From CAVSMC01 sp963798655 (GTDB lineage Bacteria > Pseudomonadota > Gammaproteobacteria > Burkholderiales > Casimicrobiaceae): a DNA stretch of 64,000 bases. The translations under genes and the position numbers were made by a program. Below are positions 52,259-61,392 of this stretch, piece after piece. How positions within the stretch are numbered: the stretch's first letter is position 1; the number at the start of each line of letters is the position of its first letter. The stretch lies in NCBI GenBank assembly GCA_963798655.1, contig CAWCUH010000012.1, forward strand, positions 372,001-436,000, written 5' to 3'. Below the pieces are notes generated by a model that was given only the letters and a program-made list of their open reading frames with translations, ran no database searches and had not been told where the DNA came from.

Positions 52259-53221
52259 CTACGCGCTCCCCGCGAGCATCGACATCACCGCCATCCGAAC
52301 GGCGATGCCGAACGTCACCTGCGGCAGGATCACGCTGCGTGCGCCGTCGGCTACGGCCGAGTCGATCTCGACACCGCGATTCATCGGGCCGGGATGCATG
52401 ACGATCGCGTCGGGCTTCGCGGCCGCGAGCTTGCCGGGCGTGAGGCCGTAGTACTTGAAGTATTCGCCCGCCGAGGGCAGCAGCGCGCCGCGCATTCGCT
52501 CGCTCTGCAGGCGCAGCATGACGACGACGTCGCAGCCGGCGAGCCCTGCGCGCATGTCGTGATGAACGCGCACGCCCATCGCCGCGACACGCGTGGGCAG
52601 CAGCGTCTGCGGGCCGATCACGCGAACGTCCGGCGTGCCGAGCGTCGTCAGCCCGTGAATCAGCGAGCGAGCGACGCGCGAGTGCAGCACGTCGCCGACG
52701 ATGGCGACGGTGAGCGCGCGGAAATCGTGCTTGTAATGGCGGATCGTGAAAAGGTCCAGCAGGCCCTGCGTCGGATGCGCGTGACGGCCGTCGCCGGCAT
52801 TGACGACGTGCACGTCGCGCTTGCCGATCCGGTTCAGATGAGCGGCGATCAGATGCGGCGCCCCCGACTGCGCGTGGCGCACGACGAACATGTCGGCGCT
52901 CATCGCGACCAGGTTGTCGATCGTGTCGAGCAGCGTCTCGCCCTTCGACGTCGACGATGCGCCGATGTTGAGGTTGATCACGTCGGCGGACAGCCGCTTC
53001 GCCGCGATCTCGAACGTCGTTCGCGTGCGCGTCGAGTTCTCGAAGAACAGGTTGAACACCGCCTTGCCGCGCAGGAGCGGCACCTTCTTCACCTCGCGCT
53101 CGGAGATCGACGCGAACGGCACCGCGGTGTCGAGGATACGGGTGATCACCTCGGCGGGAAGCCCCTCGAGCGTGAGCAGATGCGTGAGCTCGCCGCCTTC
53201 GGTGAGCTGCGGATTACGCAT
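52259..53221 (-). CDS. pyrB: Aspartate carbamoyltransferase catalytic subunit
   Basis: Carbamoyl phosphate plus aspartate to carbamoyl aspartate in pyrimidine synthesis. It has 320 residues. The carbamoyl-phosphate site FFENSTRTRTTFE, the loop SSTSKGETLLDT, the HPTQGLLDL block and VMHPGPMNRGVEI are conserved. The ATG at 53221 overlaps the pyrR end by 8 bases; PyrC' follows after 2 bases. There is no pyrI. Confidence 0.96.
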   Translation of the reverse strand: MRNPQLTEGGELTHLLTLEGLPAEVITRILDTAVPFASISEREVKKVPLLRGKAVFNLFFENSTRTRTTFEIAAKRLSADVINLNIGASSTSKGETLLDTIDNLVAMSADMFVVRHAQSGAPHLIAAHLNRIGKRDVHVVNAGDGRHAHPTQGLLDLFTIRHYKHDFRALTVAIVGDVLHSRVARSLIHGLTTLGTPDVRVIGPQTLLPTRVAAMGVRVHHDMRAGLAGCDVVVMLRLQSERMRGALLPSAGEYFKYYGLTPGKLAAAKPDAIVMHPGPMNRGVEIDSAVADGARSVILPQVTFGIAVRMAVMSMLAGSA

Positions 53222-53723
53222 CGCCGGGCTCCATGGGCTCCGTCGTGAGCGCGAAGCGTCCCTCGTTGGTGCGCGTGAGGACGATGTTGACGTCGCGCGC
53301 GACCGCGAGCCTCGCGCCGGTGTACGTCGCCTCCACCGGCAGCTCGCGGCCGCCGCGGTCGATCAGGACGGCGAGCTCGATCGCGGCCGGGCGGCCGAAA
53401 TCGAACAGCTCGTTCACCGCGGCGCGAACGCTGCGCCCGGTGTAGAGAACGTCGTCGACGAGCACGATCGTCGCGTCGTCGACGTCGAACGGCAGCTCGG
53501 TGCGCTTGATCTTCGGCTTCAGTCCCTTGCGCTTGAAGTCGTCTCGGTAGAACGACACGTCGATGTAGCCGACCGGATGATCGCCGGGCAGCACCTGCGC
53601 GAGGCGCTCGGCGATCCATGCGCCGCCCGAATAGATGCCGACGAACCGCGCGTCGAATGCGACCGCGGCGCGCATGCGCTCGACGAGCGACGCGAACGTC
53701 GATTCGGCGTCAGGCAGCGGCAT
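53214..53723 (-). CDS. pyrR: PyrR-type bifunctional regulator / uracil phosphoribosyltransferase
   Basis: A 169-residue phosphoribosyltransferase-fold protein. The PRPP loop is ATIVLVDDVLYTGRSVRAA; IKRTELPFDVDD and the C-terminal VEATYTGARLAVARDVNIV are typical of PyrR. In Gram-positives PyrR binds pyr mRNA; in proteobacteria this role is less sure. The ATG at 53723 overlaps the end of ruvX by 14 bases. No obvious attenuator is visible, since the gene is inside an operon of overlapping genes. Confidence 0.9.
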   Translation of the reverse strand: MPLPDAESTFASLVERMRAAVAFDARFVGIYSGGAWIAERLAQVLPGDHPVGYIDVSFYRDDFKRKGLKPKIKRTELPFDVDDATIVLVDDVLYTGRSVRAAVNELFDFGRPAAIELAVLIDRGGRELPVEATYTGARLAVARDVNIVLTRTNEGRFALTTEPMEPGDA

Positions 53724-54180
53724 GGACGGTCGAATGCGGATCGTCGAAGAACGCCTGCAGGATCGTCTGCGCGGCGACCTCGTCGCGCGCATCCCGCCGG
53801 GCGCGGCCGCGCACGCCGGCGGCCGCCAGCGCTTCCGATGCGCTCGTCGTGGTGAAGCGCTCGTCCACGCGGGCGACCGGAAGCGCGAAACGGCCCTCGA
53901 GCTGGCGCGCGAAGCGCTCGGCGCGCGCCGTCATCTCGTGCTCGATGCCGTCCTCATGCGACGGCCGGCCGACGACGAGCAGCGCCGGCTTCCATTCGTC
54001 GATCAGCGCGGCAATCGCCACGAAGCGCGCAGCCGCCGCTTCGCCACGGATCGTCGTCAGAGGCTGGGCGAGGCGCAGCACGGTGTTGCCGACGGCAACG
54101 CCGATGTTGCGCGTGCCGAAATCGAAAGCGAGGACGGTGCCGGCGCCGGCGTCCGATGCGTGACGCGCTTCGCTTGTCAC
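53710..54180 (-). CDS. ruvX: Holliday-junction resolvase-like protein RuvX (YqgF)
   Basis: RNase H-like nuclease of 156 residues, linked to 16S rRNA 5' processing. VLAFDFGTRNIGVAVGN (first acidic residue), PALLVVGRPSHEDG, ARVDERFTTTSASEAL and the C-terminal RDEVAAQTILQAFFD are the family motifs. The start is GTG 54180 in a GTGA overlap with the algH stop. Between algH and pyrR, as in many beta- and gammaproteobacteria. Confidence 0.93.
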   Translation of the reverse strand: MTSEARHASDAGAGTVLAFDFGTRNIGVAVGNTVLRLAQPLTTIRGEAAAARFVAIAALIDEWKPALLVVGRPSHEDGIEHEMTARAERFARQLEGRFALPVARVDERFTTTSASEALAAAGVRGRARRDARDEVAAQTILQAFFDDPHSTVHAAA

Positions 54181-54743
54181 GCGTGCCCGACGTCGTCGGA
54201 CAGCCGCGAGAAGTCGATGCCGAGCAGCTTCATCGCGGCGGGGAGCCGGCTCTCGGCCGGCAGGTCGAACATCACGTCGGGGTCCGCAGCCACGGTGAGC
54301 CATGCGTTCTGCGAGATCTCCTGCTCGAGCTGCCCGGCCGACCATCCTGCGTAGCCGAGCGAGACCAGCACGTCGCGCGGTCCCTCGCCGCGCGCGAGCG
54401 CTTCGAGCACGTCCTTCGACGTCGTGAGCCCGACGTCGTCGGTGATCGCGAGCGTCGATTGCCAGTTGCCGAGCGGCCGGTGCAGCACGAAGCCGCGGTC
54501 GATCTGCACCGGACCACCGAAATGCACGGGCGCCTTGCTGATGTCCTCGTCCGCAAGCGGGATCTCGATCTGCTCGAACAGCGCCGAGAGCGTCATCTCG
54601 GTCGGGCGATTGACGACGATGCCGAGCGCGCCGTCCTCGTTGTGCTCGCAGACGAACGTGAGCGTGTTCGCGAAGTTCGGATCGGCCATCGCCGGCATCG
54701 CGATCAGGAAATGCTGGGTGAAATTCGCGGTGGATGCGTCCAT
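54177..54743 (-). CDS. AlgH/UPF0301 family protein
   Basis: A 188-residue protein of the YqgE/AlgH family. NFTQHFLIAMPAMADPNFANT, CEHNEDGALGIVVNRP, VHFGGPVQIDRGFVLH and LVSLGYAGWSAGQLEQEI are signature blocks. It is named for an effect on alginate in Pseudomonas; the biochemical role is not known. Start ATG 54743. It is the first gene of the six-gene minus-strand operon ending in cysC, and its promoter should lie in 54744-54829. Confidence 0.93.
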   Translation of the reverse strand: MDASTANFTQHFLIAMPAMADPNFANTLTFVCEHNEDGALGIVVNRPTEMTLSALFEQIEIPLADEDISKAPVHFGGPVQIDRGFVLHRPLGNWQSTLAITDDVGLTTSKDVLEALARGEGPRDVLVSLGYAGWSAGQLEQEISQNAWLTVAADPDVMFDLPAESRLPAAMKLLGIDFSRLSDDVGHA

Positions 54744-54829
54744 CGGGACCAATTGTAAACGGCGCGCCTGCCCGGCACAATTCATCGGCTCGGCACGCTT
54801 CACTGCGCAAAAACCGCGACCGACACTCG

Positions 54830-56152
54830 ATGCGCTCCACGTTCGCCGCACTCGCCCTCGCCGCCGTCGCGCTCGTCCCCGGCCCGGCCGGCGCGAAGCT
54901 CGTCGTCATGCACGGCTTCGCCGATTACACGAGCGCGCTGCTCTGGGTGCAGGCGGAGACGCCGGGAAGGATCGACATCGCCTGGCGCGTGGATGGCGAG
55001 CCGCGCGAGCAGACGATGTCGCTCGACGCGAGCGCGGGGAACGACAACGTCGTGCTCGCGCGCATCGTCGGTCTCGCGCCGGGACGCGACGCGCGCTATC
55101 GCGTGAGCGGCGACGGCGACGTGCGCGAAGGCACGCTGCGCGCGCATCCGTTCTGGTCGAAGCCGCAGGACGCGCCGCAGCTGAAGCTCGCGATCGGATC
55201 GTGCTTCTTTCTCGCCGACGCGAGTTCCCTCTGGGGTGACTCCGACTACGGCGGCGATTTCCGCATCTTCGACGCGATCGCGGCGAAGCGGCCCGACATG
55301 ATGCTGTGGCTCGGCGACAACCTCTACTTCCAGCAGCCGGACTACCTCGATCCGGCGGCGCTCGCGGCGCGCTACCGCCGGCAGCGCGCGTTCGAGCCGC
55401 TGCAGCGGCTGTTGACCGCCGCGCCGCAGATCGCGATCTGGGACGACCACGACTACGGCCCGAACGACGCCGACGCGTCGTACACGATGAAGGGCGAAAC
55501 CCTCGCGCTGTTCAAGCGCTACTGGGCGAACCCGAGCTACGGCTTGCCGGAAACCGCCGGCGTTTTCGGCTACGCGCATCTCGGCGACATCGATCTGTTC
55601 CTGCTCGACGATCGCTACTACCGCTCAGGGAATCGCGCGATCGACGGTCCGTCGAAGACGATGCTCGGCCGCGCCCAGCTCGCGTGGCTGCGCAACGCGC
55701 TGCTCTACTCGCGCGCGCCGCTGAAGCTCGTCGTCAACGGCTCGCAGATGTGGAATCGCGCGAACCGCTTCGAAGGATGGAATCACTACGCGACCGAGCA
55801 GAAGGCGTTCGCCGACTGGCTCGTCGCGAATCGCGTGAACGGCGTCGTGTTCGTGAGCGGCGACCGGCACTTCAGCGAGTTGCTGAAGATCGAGCGGCCC
55901 AATGCGTATCCGCTCTACGAGTTCACGTCGAGCCCGCTGACATCGCGTCCGTGGGCCGAGCCGGAAGCGGTCGAGCGCGAAAATCCGGACGTCGTGCCCG
56001 GCACGCTCGTCAGCAAGCGCCAATTCGGCATGATCACGATCGGCGGCCGCGGCGACGATCGAACCGTCGCGCTCGAAAGCTACGACAGCGACGGCGCGCT
56101 CGTCTGGCGCCAAGAGATCCGGCTACGCAGCTTGCGTTTCGCGCGGCCGTAA
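54830..56152 (+). CDS. PhoD-like exported alkaline phosphatase
   Basis: Metallophosphoesterase of 440 residues related to PhoD. It has a Sec-type signal peptide (residues 1-22, FAALALAAVALVPGPAGA) without the twin-Arg motif typical of PhoD. An Ig-like N-terminal part (LWVQAETPGRIDIAW) is followed by the catalytic blocks LAIGSCFF, MLWLGDNLYF, IAIWDDHDYGPND and VVFVSGDRHFSEL, which bind Fe/Ca in this family. Start ATG 54830, divergent from algH. Substrate unknown; phosphodiesters or phosphonate-like esters are possible. Confidence 0.88.
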   Translation: MRSTFAALALAAVALVPGPAGAKLVVMHGFADYTSALLWVQAETPGRIDIAWRVDGEPREQTMSLDASAGNDNVVLARIVGLAPGRDARYRVSGDGDVREGTLRAHPFWSKPQDAPQLKLAIGSCFFLADASSLWGDSDYGGDFRIFDAIAAKRPDMMLWLGDNLYFQQPDYLDPAALAARYRRQRAFEPLQRLLTAAPQIAIWDDHDYGPNDADASYTMKGETLALFKRYWANPSYGLPETAGVFGYAHLGDIDLFLLDDRYYRSGNRAIDGPSKTMLGRAQLAWLRNALLYSRAPLKLVVNGSQMWNRANRFEGWNHYATEQKAFADWLVANRVNGVVFVSGDRHFSELLKIERPNAYPLYEFTSSPLTSRPWAEPEAVERENPDVVPGTLVSKRQFGMITIGGRGDDRTVALESYDSDGALVWRQEIRLRSLRFARP

Positions 56153-56229
56153 GCGCCGAACCGGCGGGCGCAACCCCGTTGCGCCGCTCCTGCCGTTCAT
56201 TGCGGCATCACGTCCCGCAGGAGACATCG

Positions 56230-57594
56230 ATGCCGTCGCTTTCCCCTCGCGCGATCGCCTGGTCGATCGTCGCCGTCGTCCTTGCGCTGTTCGTCGCACT
56301 CGCATCGCCGCGTGCCGGCGCCTTCTGCGGCTTCTACGTCGGCAAGGCCGATGCCGGCCTGTTCAACGACGCGTCGCAGGTGATCGTCGTGCGGCGCGAC
56401 AACCGCACGGTGATCAGCATGGCCAACGACTATCGGGGCGAGCTCACCGAGTTCGCGCTCGTCGTGCCGGTGCCCCAGGTGCTCGAGCGGGGGCAGATCC
56501 GCATCGGCGAGCGCAAGCTCTTCGAGCGCATCGACGCGTACAGCGCGCCGCGGCTCGCCGAGTACTACGACGCCGACCCGTGTGCGCCCGCTAAGCTCGC
56601 GCGCCTTTCCGGCCTCACGGCGCAACTCCCCGCCTCCGCGCCGGCGAAGGACGAGAAAGCGCGCGAGCGCGCGCTCGGCGTGACGGTCGAGGCGGCATAC
56701 ACGGTCGGCGAATATGACATCGTGATGCTGTCGGCGAAAGAGTCCGACGGGCTCGAGACCTGGCTCGTGCGCAACGGGTACCGGATCCCGAAAGGCGCGA
56801 GCGCCGCGCTGCGCCCGTACGTGCGGCAGCAGATGAAGTTCTTCGTCGCCAGGGTGAACCTGCTCGAGCAGGCGAAGACGGGCATCGCATACCTGCGTCC
56901 GCTGCAGTTCGCGTTCGAATCCGGGAAGTTCATGTTGCCGGTGCGCCTCGGCATGCTGAACGCGCGCGGCGCGCAGGACCTGGTCATCTACGTGCTGACG
57001 GCGAACGGGCGCGTCGAGACGACCAACTACCGGACGGTGAAAATGCCGGCGAGCGTCGAGCTGCCGACTTTCGTGCGCGGCGAATTCGCCCGAACTTACA
57101 AGGCGCTGTTCGACACGCAGGCCACGCGCGAGGACAACCGCGCGATCTTCACGGAGTATTTCTGGGACATGAGCTGGTGCGATCCCTGCGCCGCCGATCC
57201 GCTGTCGCGGAGCGAACTGCGCAGCGCCGGCGTGTACTGGATCGAGCCGAGCGCCACGCCGCCCGCCGGGTCGATCGCGCCGCGCCCCGAGCCGGTGATG
57301 CTGACGCGCCTGCACCTTCGCTACACGAAGGATTCGCTGCCCGAAGACCTGGCGTTCCAGGAAACGGCGGACCGCGCGAACTTCCAGGCGCGCTACGTGC
57401 TGCGCCATCCGTGGACCGGCGCAGAGAACGCGTGCGTCGAAGCGGGGCCGTACTTCGAGTCGGTGCGCGCGCGCAAGGAAACCGAGGCGCGCACGCTGGC
57501 GACCCTGACCGGATGGGACGTCAACGAAATCCGCAACCGGATGGCGCTCGCGCCGCAGCCAACGACGAAGTGGTGGGAGACGATGTGGAAGTGA
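56230..57594 (+). CDS. DUF2330 exported protein
   Basis: A 454-residue protein with a signal peptide (residues 1-31, AWSIVAVVLALFVALA, ending GAFC) and a DUF2330 domain. The mature part opens CGFYVGKADAGLFNDASQVIVVR, which is the family signature, and later has VPVPQVL, the SWCDPCAADPLS Cys pair and repeated NREDNRAIF-like segments. Function unknown. The stop is in a GTGA overlap with the possible start of the RnfD-like gene, suggesting that the two work together. Confidence 0.87.
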   Translation: MPSLSPRAIAWSIVAVVLALFVALASPRAGAFCGFYVGKADAGLFNDASQVIVVRRDNRTVISMANDYRGELTEFALVVPVPQVLERGQIRIGERKLFERIDAYSAPRLAEYYDADPCAPAKLARLSGLTAQLPASAPAKDEKARERALGVTVEAAYTVGEYDIVMLSAKESDGLETWLVRNGYRIPKGASAALRPYVRQQMKFFVARVNLLEQAKTGIAYLRPLQFAFESGKFMLPVRLGMLNARGAQDLVIYVLTANGRVETTNYRTVKMPASVELPTFVRGEFARTYKALFDTQATREDNRAIFTEYFWDMSWCDPCAADPLSRSELRSAGVYWIEPSATPPAGSIAPRPEPVMLTRLHLRYTKDSLPEDLAFQETADRANFQARYVLRHPWTGAENACVEAGPYFESVRARKETEARTLATLTGWDVNEIRNRMALAPQPTTKWWETMWK

Positions 57595-58481
57595 CAGGCG
57601 ACACCCGGCGGCGAGCGCCGGTGGTGGCGATGATCGGTGCGCCGCGCATGCGCTTCGATCGACGCGCGGCGCTCGCGTGGCGGCAGCTGTCCGCGCGTCA
57701 TCCGATGCTGCGCGACGCCCGGCTGTTCCAGATCGCCTTTCTCGCGTCGCTGCTTTCGATCGGCGTGCTCGCCCGCGATTTCGCCCTCGACCCGCGACAG
57801 ATGGCGCTCGCATTCGCCGCCGGCCTCATCGCGCAGCGCCTGTGGCTGCGTGCGCTCGGCCTCGAGTCGAAAGGCGTGCTGTCCGCGCTCATCACGTGCT
57901 TCGGCGTGTCGATCCTGCTGCGCGCCGATTCGCTGTGGGTGCATCCGCTCGCCGCGGCGCTCGCGATCTCGTCGAAGTTCATGCTGCGCGTCGGCGACAA
58001 GCACGTGCTCAATCCGGCCAACGCGGGCGTCGCCATCGCGACCCTCGTGCTGCCCGGCGCGTGGATATCGCCCGGGCAATGGGGACACGAGATCGCGCTC
58101 GCGGGCTGGCTCGTCGTGCTGGGCGGCCTCGTCACCGAGCGGGCGCGACGCTGGGATATCGCGTGGTCGTTTCTCGCTGCGTGGCTCGCGCTCTGCGCGG
58201 CGCGCGTCGCCGTGCTGGGGCAGTCGTGGCCCGTGCTCGTGCATCAGCTCGACAGCGGCGCGCTGCTGCTGTTCGCGTTCTTCATGATCTCCGACCCGAT
58301 GACGATCCCCAATCGGCGCGATGCGCGGATCGCGTACGCTCTGTTCGTCGCCGCGATCGCCTTCGCATGGCAGTACGCGCTGTTCAAGCCGAATGCGCTC
58401 GTCTGGGCGCTGTTCGTCGCGAGCCCGCTCGTGCCGCTGATCGACCGCGTGCGGCCGGGTGCGCGGTTCGCGTGGCGATAG
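57591..58481 (+). CDS. RnfD/NqrB-like membrane protein
   Basis: Membrane protein of up to 296 residues with about eight helices, related to RnfD/NqrB flavin-binding subunits. The block GALLLFAFFMISDPMTIPN corresponds to the place where RnfD/NqrB carry covalent FMN on a Thr in D-P-x-T; the Thr is kept here. LNPANAGVAI is another family mark. No other Rnf or Nqr subunit is nearby. The start may be GTG 57591 (overlapping DUF2330) or ATG 57630 or 57648. Confidence 0.82.
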   Translation: MTGDTRRRAPVVAMIGAPRMRFDRRAALAWRQLSARHPMLRDARLFQIAFLASLLSIGVLARDFALDPRQMALAFAAGLIAQRLWLRALGLESKGVLSALITCFGVSILLRADSLWVHPLAAALAISSKFMLRVGDKHVLNPANAGVAIATLVLPGAWISPGQWGHEIALAGWLVVLGGLVTERARRWDIAWSFLAAWLALCAARVAVLGQSWPVLVHQLDSGALLLFAFFMISDPMTIPNRRDARIAYALFVAAIAFAWQYALFKPNALVWALFVASPLVPLIDRVRPGARFAWR

Positions 58482-58490
58482 GCAAGAGCA

Positions 58491-58694
58491 GGGTCAGAGT
58501 CGAATTTCCACCGTTTGGGGATGCAACCACTGCGCGAAAAGTCGACTCCGACCCTGTTTCGGTCGACACAACGACGGCCGTGGCCGTTCGCCGCGAATTC
58601 GCGTCTGACCCTGATTCCCGGGAGAATGCGGCATGTGCCGGAAATTCGAGTGCGACGCTGTCTGCCGCCGTAGCGGAAGTGCACTCTGACCCTC
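58491..58694. repeat. Cluster of degenerate family B repeats
   Basis: Within 204 non-coding bases I see GGGTCAGAGTCGAATTTCC (58491-58509), GTCGACTCCGACCCTG (58541-58556), GAATTCGCGTCTGACCCTG (58595-58613), GGAAATTCGAGTGCGACGCTG split at 58640-58660, and GTGCACTCTGACCCTC (58679-58694). Copies alternate in orientation and have diverged. The block fills the whole gap between the RnfD-like and BON genes. Confidence 0.75.
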
Positions 58695-58706
58695 GACTTG
58701 CGCGCC

Positions 58707-59174
58707 ATGCGATCGACCCGTGTCGTTGCGACTTCCGCCTTGGTTGCGTTCAGTTCGTTCTGCGCGCAAGCTGCTGACCTCTACCAGCTCGATCCGTTCG
58801 CGCAGGCGACGTCGGGCTTCGCCGGCTGCCCGACGGTCGCGCCGCCGCTCATGTCGGAGCAGGAAATGCGCGCCGAAGCGCACGTGCGCGCCGAGCGCGG
58901 CACGCGCTGCGGGATCGAAGGCACGTGCGAGGCCGGCGGGGCGTACAAGCACGATGCGCAGCTGAACGAGCTTGTGCGCGCGGCGATCGTCTCGGACCGG
59001 CGCTTCGCCGGGACGTCGATCTGGATCACGACGTCGCGCCGGTGGGTGACGCTCGAAGGCTGCGTGCGCTCGGCCCGCGAGCGTCGCACGCTGGTCGACT
59101 TCGCGCGCGCGCAGCCGGGCGTCGAGCGCGTGTTCGATCAAACGACGATCGGCGTGTCGAAAAAGAAGCGCTGA
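58707..59174 (+). CDS. BON-domain exported protein
   Basis: A 155-residue protein with a signal peptide (residues 1-22, TSALVAFSSFCAQAA) and a BON-like domain from about residue 85: AQLNELVRAAIVSDRRFAG, ITTSRRWVTLEGCVRSARERR, ARAQPGVERVFDQT. BON domains bind membranes or lipids in the periplasm. The domain is preceded by a Cys-rich linker (CGIEGTCEAGG). Start ATG 58707, 12 bases after the repeat block. Confidence 0.8.
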   Translation: MRSTRVVATSALVAFSSFCAQAADLYQLDPFAQATSGFAGCPTVAPPLMSEQEMRAEAHVRAERGTRCGIEGTCEAGGAYKHDAQLNELVRAAIVSDRRFAGTSIWITTSRRWVTLEGCVRSARERRTLVDFARAQPGVERVFDQTTIGVSKKKR

Positions 59175-59207
59175 GCGCTCGTGCGCGTCACGCGCGCGAG
59201 CGTGCGG

Positions 59208-61262
59208 TCACTCTTCCTCGTGCTTGCGCGTCTTCGCGAACTCGGTCGCGAGCTGCTGCTGCAGGTTCGGCGGCGCCTGCTCGTAATGCGCGAGTGCCAT
59301 CGAGAACGAGCCGTGGCCCTGCGTGACCGACTTCAGCCGCGACGCGTAGCCGTCGAGCTCGACCAGCGGCGCGAGGCCCGTCACCGACACGAGGCCGGCG
59401 GCGAGCGGGTTCGTGCCCGTCACCTGTCCGCGCCGCGACGACAGGTCGCCGGTGATGTCGCCGGTGTTCGCGTCGGGACAGGTGATCTCGACGCTCACGA
59501 TCGGCTCGAGGATGATCGGCTTCGCCTTCGCGATCGCGTCGAGGAACGCCTTGCGGCCGGCCGAGATGAACGCGACTTCCTTCGAGTCGACCGGATGATG
59601 CTTGCCGTCGAACACGGTGACGCGAACGTCCTGCATCGGATAGCCGGCGACGGCGCCGGTATGCAGCACCTGCTCGACGCCCTTGCGCACCGCGGGCATG
59701 AACTGCTGCGGAATCACGCCGCCCTTCGTCGCATCGACGAAGTCGAAGCCGGTGCCCCGCGGCAGCGGCTCGACACGCAGCGCGACCTCGCCGAACTGCC
59801 CGGCGCCTCCGGTCTGCTTCTTGTGCCGGTGCGTCGCCTCCGCCTTGCCGGTGATCGTCTCGCGATACGGAACGCGCGGCGGCCGCGTGTCGATCTCGAG
59901 CTTGAATTGCGACGCCATCCGCTCGAGCACCGAGCGCAGGTGCAGCTCGCCGAGCGCGCGCAGCACCGTGTCGTTGGTGTCGGCGTCGTGCTCGATCAGC
60001 AGCGTCGGATCCTCGGCGACCATCTTGTGCAGCACGTCGAACAGCCGCTGCTCGTCGCCGCGCTTCTTCGGCTTGATCGCGACGCCCTGCATCGGCGTCG
60101 GGAAGTCGAGCTTCTTCATGTGGATCTGGTCTTCGTCGTGCGAGTCGTGAAGAACGCAGTCGAACGTGATCTCGTCCACCTTGGCGACGGCGGCGATGTC
60201 GCCGGGAACCGCGCGCTCGATCTCGACGTTCTTCGCGCCCTGCAGCAGGAACAGATGGCCGACCTTGAACGGCTTGCGGCTGTCGCCGATGTAGAGCTGC
60301 GTGTCCTTGCCGATCGTTCCCTGGTGCACGCGGAAGACGCCGAGCTTGCCGACGAACGGATCCATCACGACCTTGAACACGTGCGCGAGCACGTGCTTTC
60401 GCGGGTCGGGCTCGGAGTGGAATTCCTGCGCGCTCTCGCCTTCGCCCTTGACGAACATCGGCGGATTGCCTTCGAGCGGCGTCGGCAGCAGGCGCTCGAA
60501 GATCTCGAGCAGTTCGCCCACACCGGCGCCGTTGCGCGCGGATGTGAAGCACACCGGCATCAGGTGGCCTTCGCGCAGCGCCTTCTCGAACGGCGCGTGC
60601 AGCTGTTCCGGCGAAAGCTCCTCGCCCTGCTCGAGATACTGCGCCATCAGCTCCTCGTCGACCTCGACGACCTGGTCGATCAGCGCCTGATGCGCCTGCG
60701 CGACCGACGAGAAATCGGATTCGCCGGATGGATTGAAGAAGCAGTCGACGACGCGCGTGCCGCTGCCCGCCGGAAGGTTGATCGGCAGGCACTCCTTGCC
60801 GAACGCCGACTGCACCGCCGCGAGAACCGCTTCGCTGTCGACGTTCTCGGCGTCGATCTTGTTGATGACGATCAGCCGGCACAGCCCGCGCCTGCCCGCC
60901 CAATCCATCATCCGTTGCGTGATCATCTCGATGCCCGACTGCGCATTGACGACGACCGCGGCGCTCTCCACCGCGTCGAGCGCGCCGATCGACTGTCCTA
61001 TGAAGTCGGGAAAGCCCGGCGTATCGATCAGGTGAACGCGAGTGCCTTCGGCGTCGACGTGCATCACCGACGCGCGCAGCGAGTGCTTCCACGTCTTCTC
61101 CAGCGGATCGAAGTCGCTGACGCTGGTGCCCTTCTCGACGCTTCCCGCGGCGCCGACGGCACCTGCCTTCACGAGCAGCGCCTCGGCTAGAGTGGTCTTG
61201 CCCGACGCGCCATGCCCGACCAGCGCGACGGTGCGAATGTTCTCCGTGCTGTAGCTCGACAT
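59208..61262 (-). CDS. EF-G-like translational GTPase
   Basis: GTPase of 684 residues with the EF-G domain plan. G1 is GHGASGKTTL, G3 DTPGFPDF, G4 NKID; the domain IV/V blocks GGAGQFGEVALRVEPLPRG and GHGSFSMALAHYEQ are present. It belongs to the paralogue group called elongation factor G-like (FusA2-like), not the canonical fusA of the str operon. Role in translation or ribosome rescue is unsettled. The ATG at 61262 has a strong GGAGGAG upstream. Confidence 0.9.
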   Translation of the reverse strand: MSSYSTENIRTVALVGHGASGKTTLAEALLVKAGAVGAAGSVEKGTSVSDFDPLEKTWKHSLRASVMHVDAEGTRVHLIDTPGFPDFIGQSIGALDAVESAAVVVNAQSGIEMITQRMMDWAGRRGLCRLIVINKIDAENVDSEAVLAAVQSAFGKECLPINLPAGSGTRVVDCFFNPSGESDFSSVAQAHQALIDQVVEVDEELMAQYLEQGEELSPEQLHAPFEKALREGHLMPVCFTSARNGAGVGELLEIFERLLPTPLEGNPPMFVKGEGESAQEFHSEPDPRKHVLAHVFKVVMDPFVGKLGVFRVHQGTIGKDTQLYIGDSRKPFKVGHLFLLQGAKNVEIERAVPGDIAAVAKVDEITFDCVLHDSHDEDQIHMKKLDFPTPMQGVAIKPKKRGDEQRLFDVLHKMVAEDPTLLIEHDADTNDTVLRALGELHLRSVLERMASQFKLEIDTRPPRVPYRETITGKAEATHRHKKQTGGAGQFGEVALRVEPLPRGTGFDFVDATKGGVIPQQFMPAVRKGVEQVLHTGAVAGYPMQDVRVTVFDGKHHPVDSKEVAFISAGRKAFLDAIAKAKPIILEPIVSVEITCPDANTGDITGDLSSRRGQVTGTNPLAAGLVSVTGLAPLVELDGYASRLKSVTQGHGSFSMALAHYEQAPPNLQQQLATEFAKTRKHEEE

Positions 61263-61392
61263 ACGGGGTTTCTCCTCCGGTAGACCGCGCCAATTTACAT
61301 CGGCGGGCGGACGAGCGCCAACCGCTTGGGCTACCGGTTTGACATGCGCGCGAGCGCTCGCTGCGATACGGCGCCGTCGGGCGCGGCGCTCG

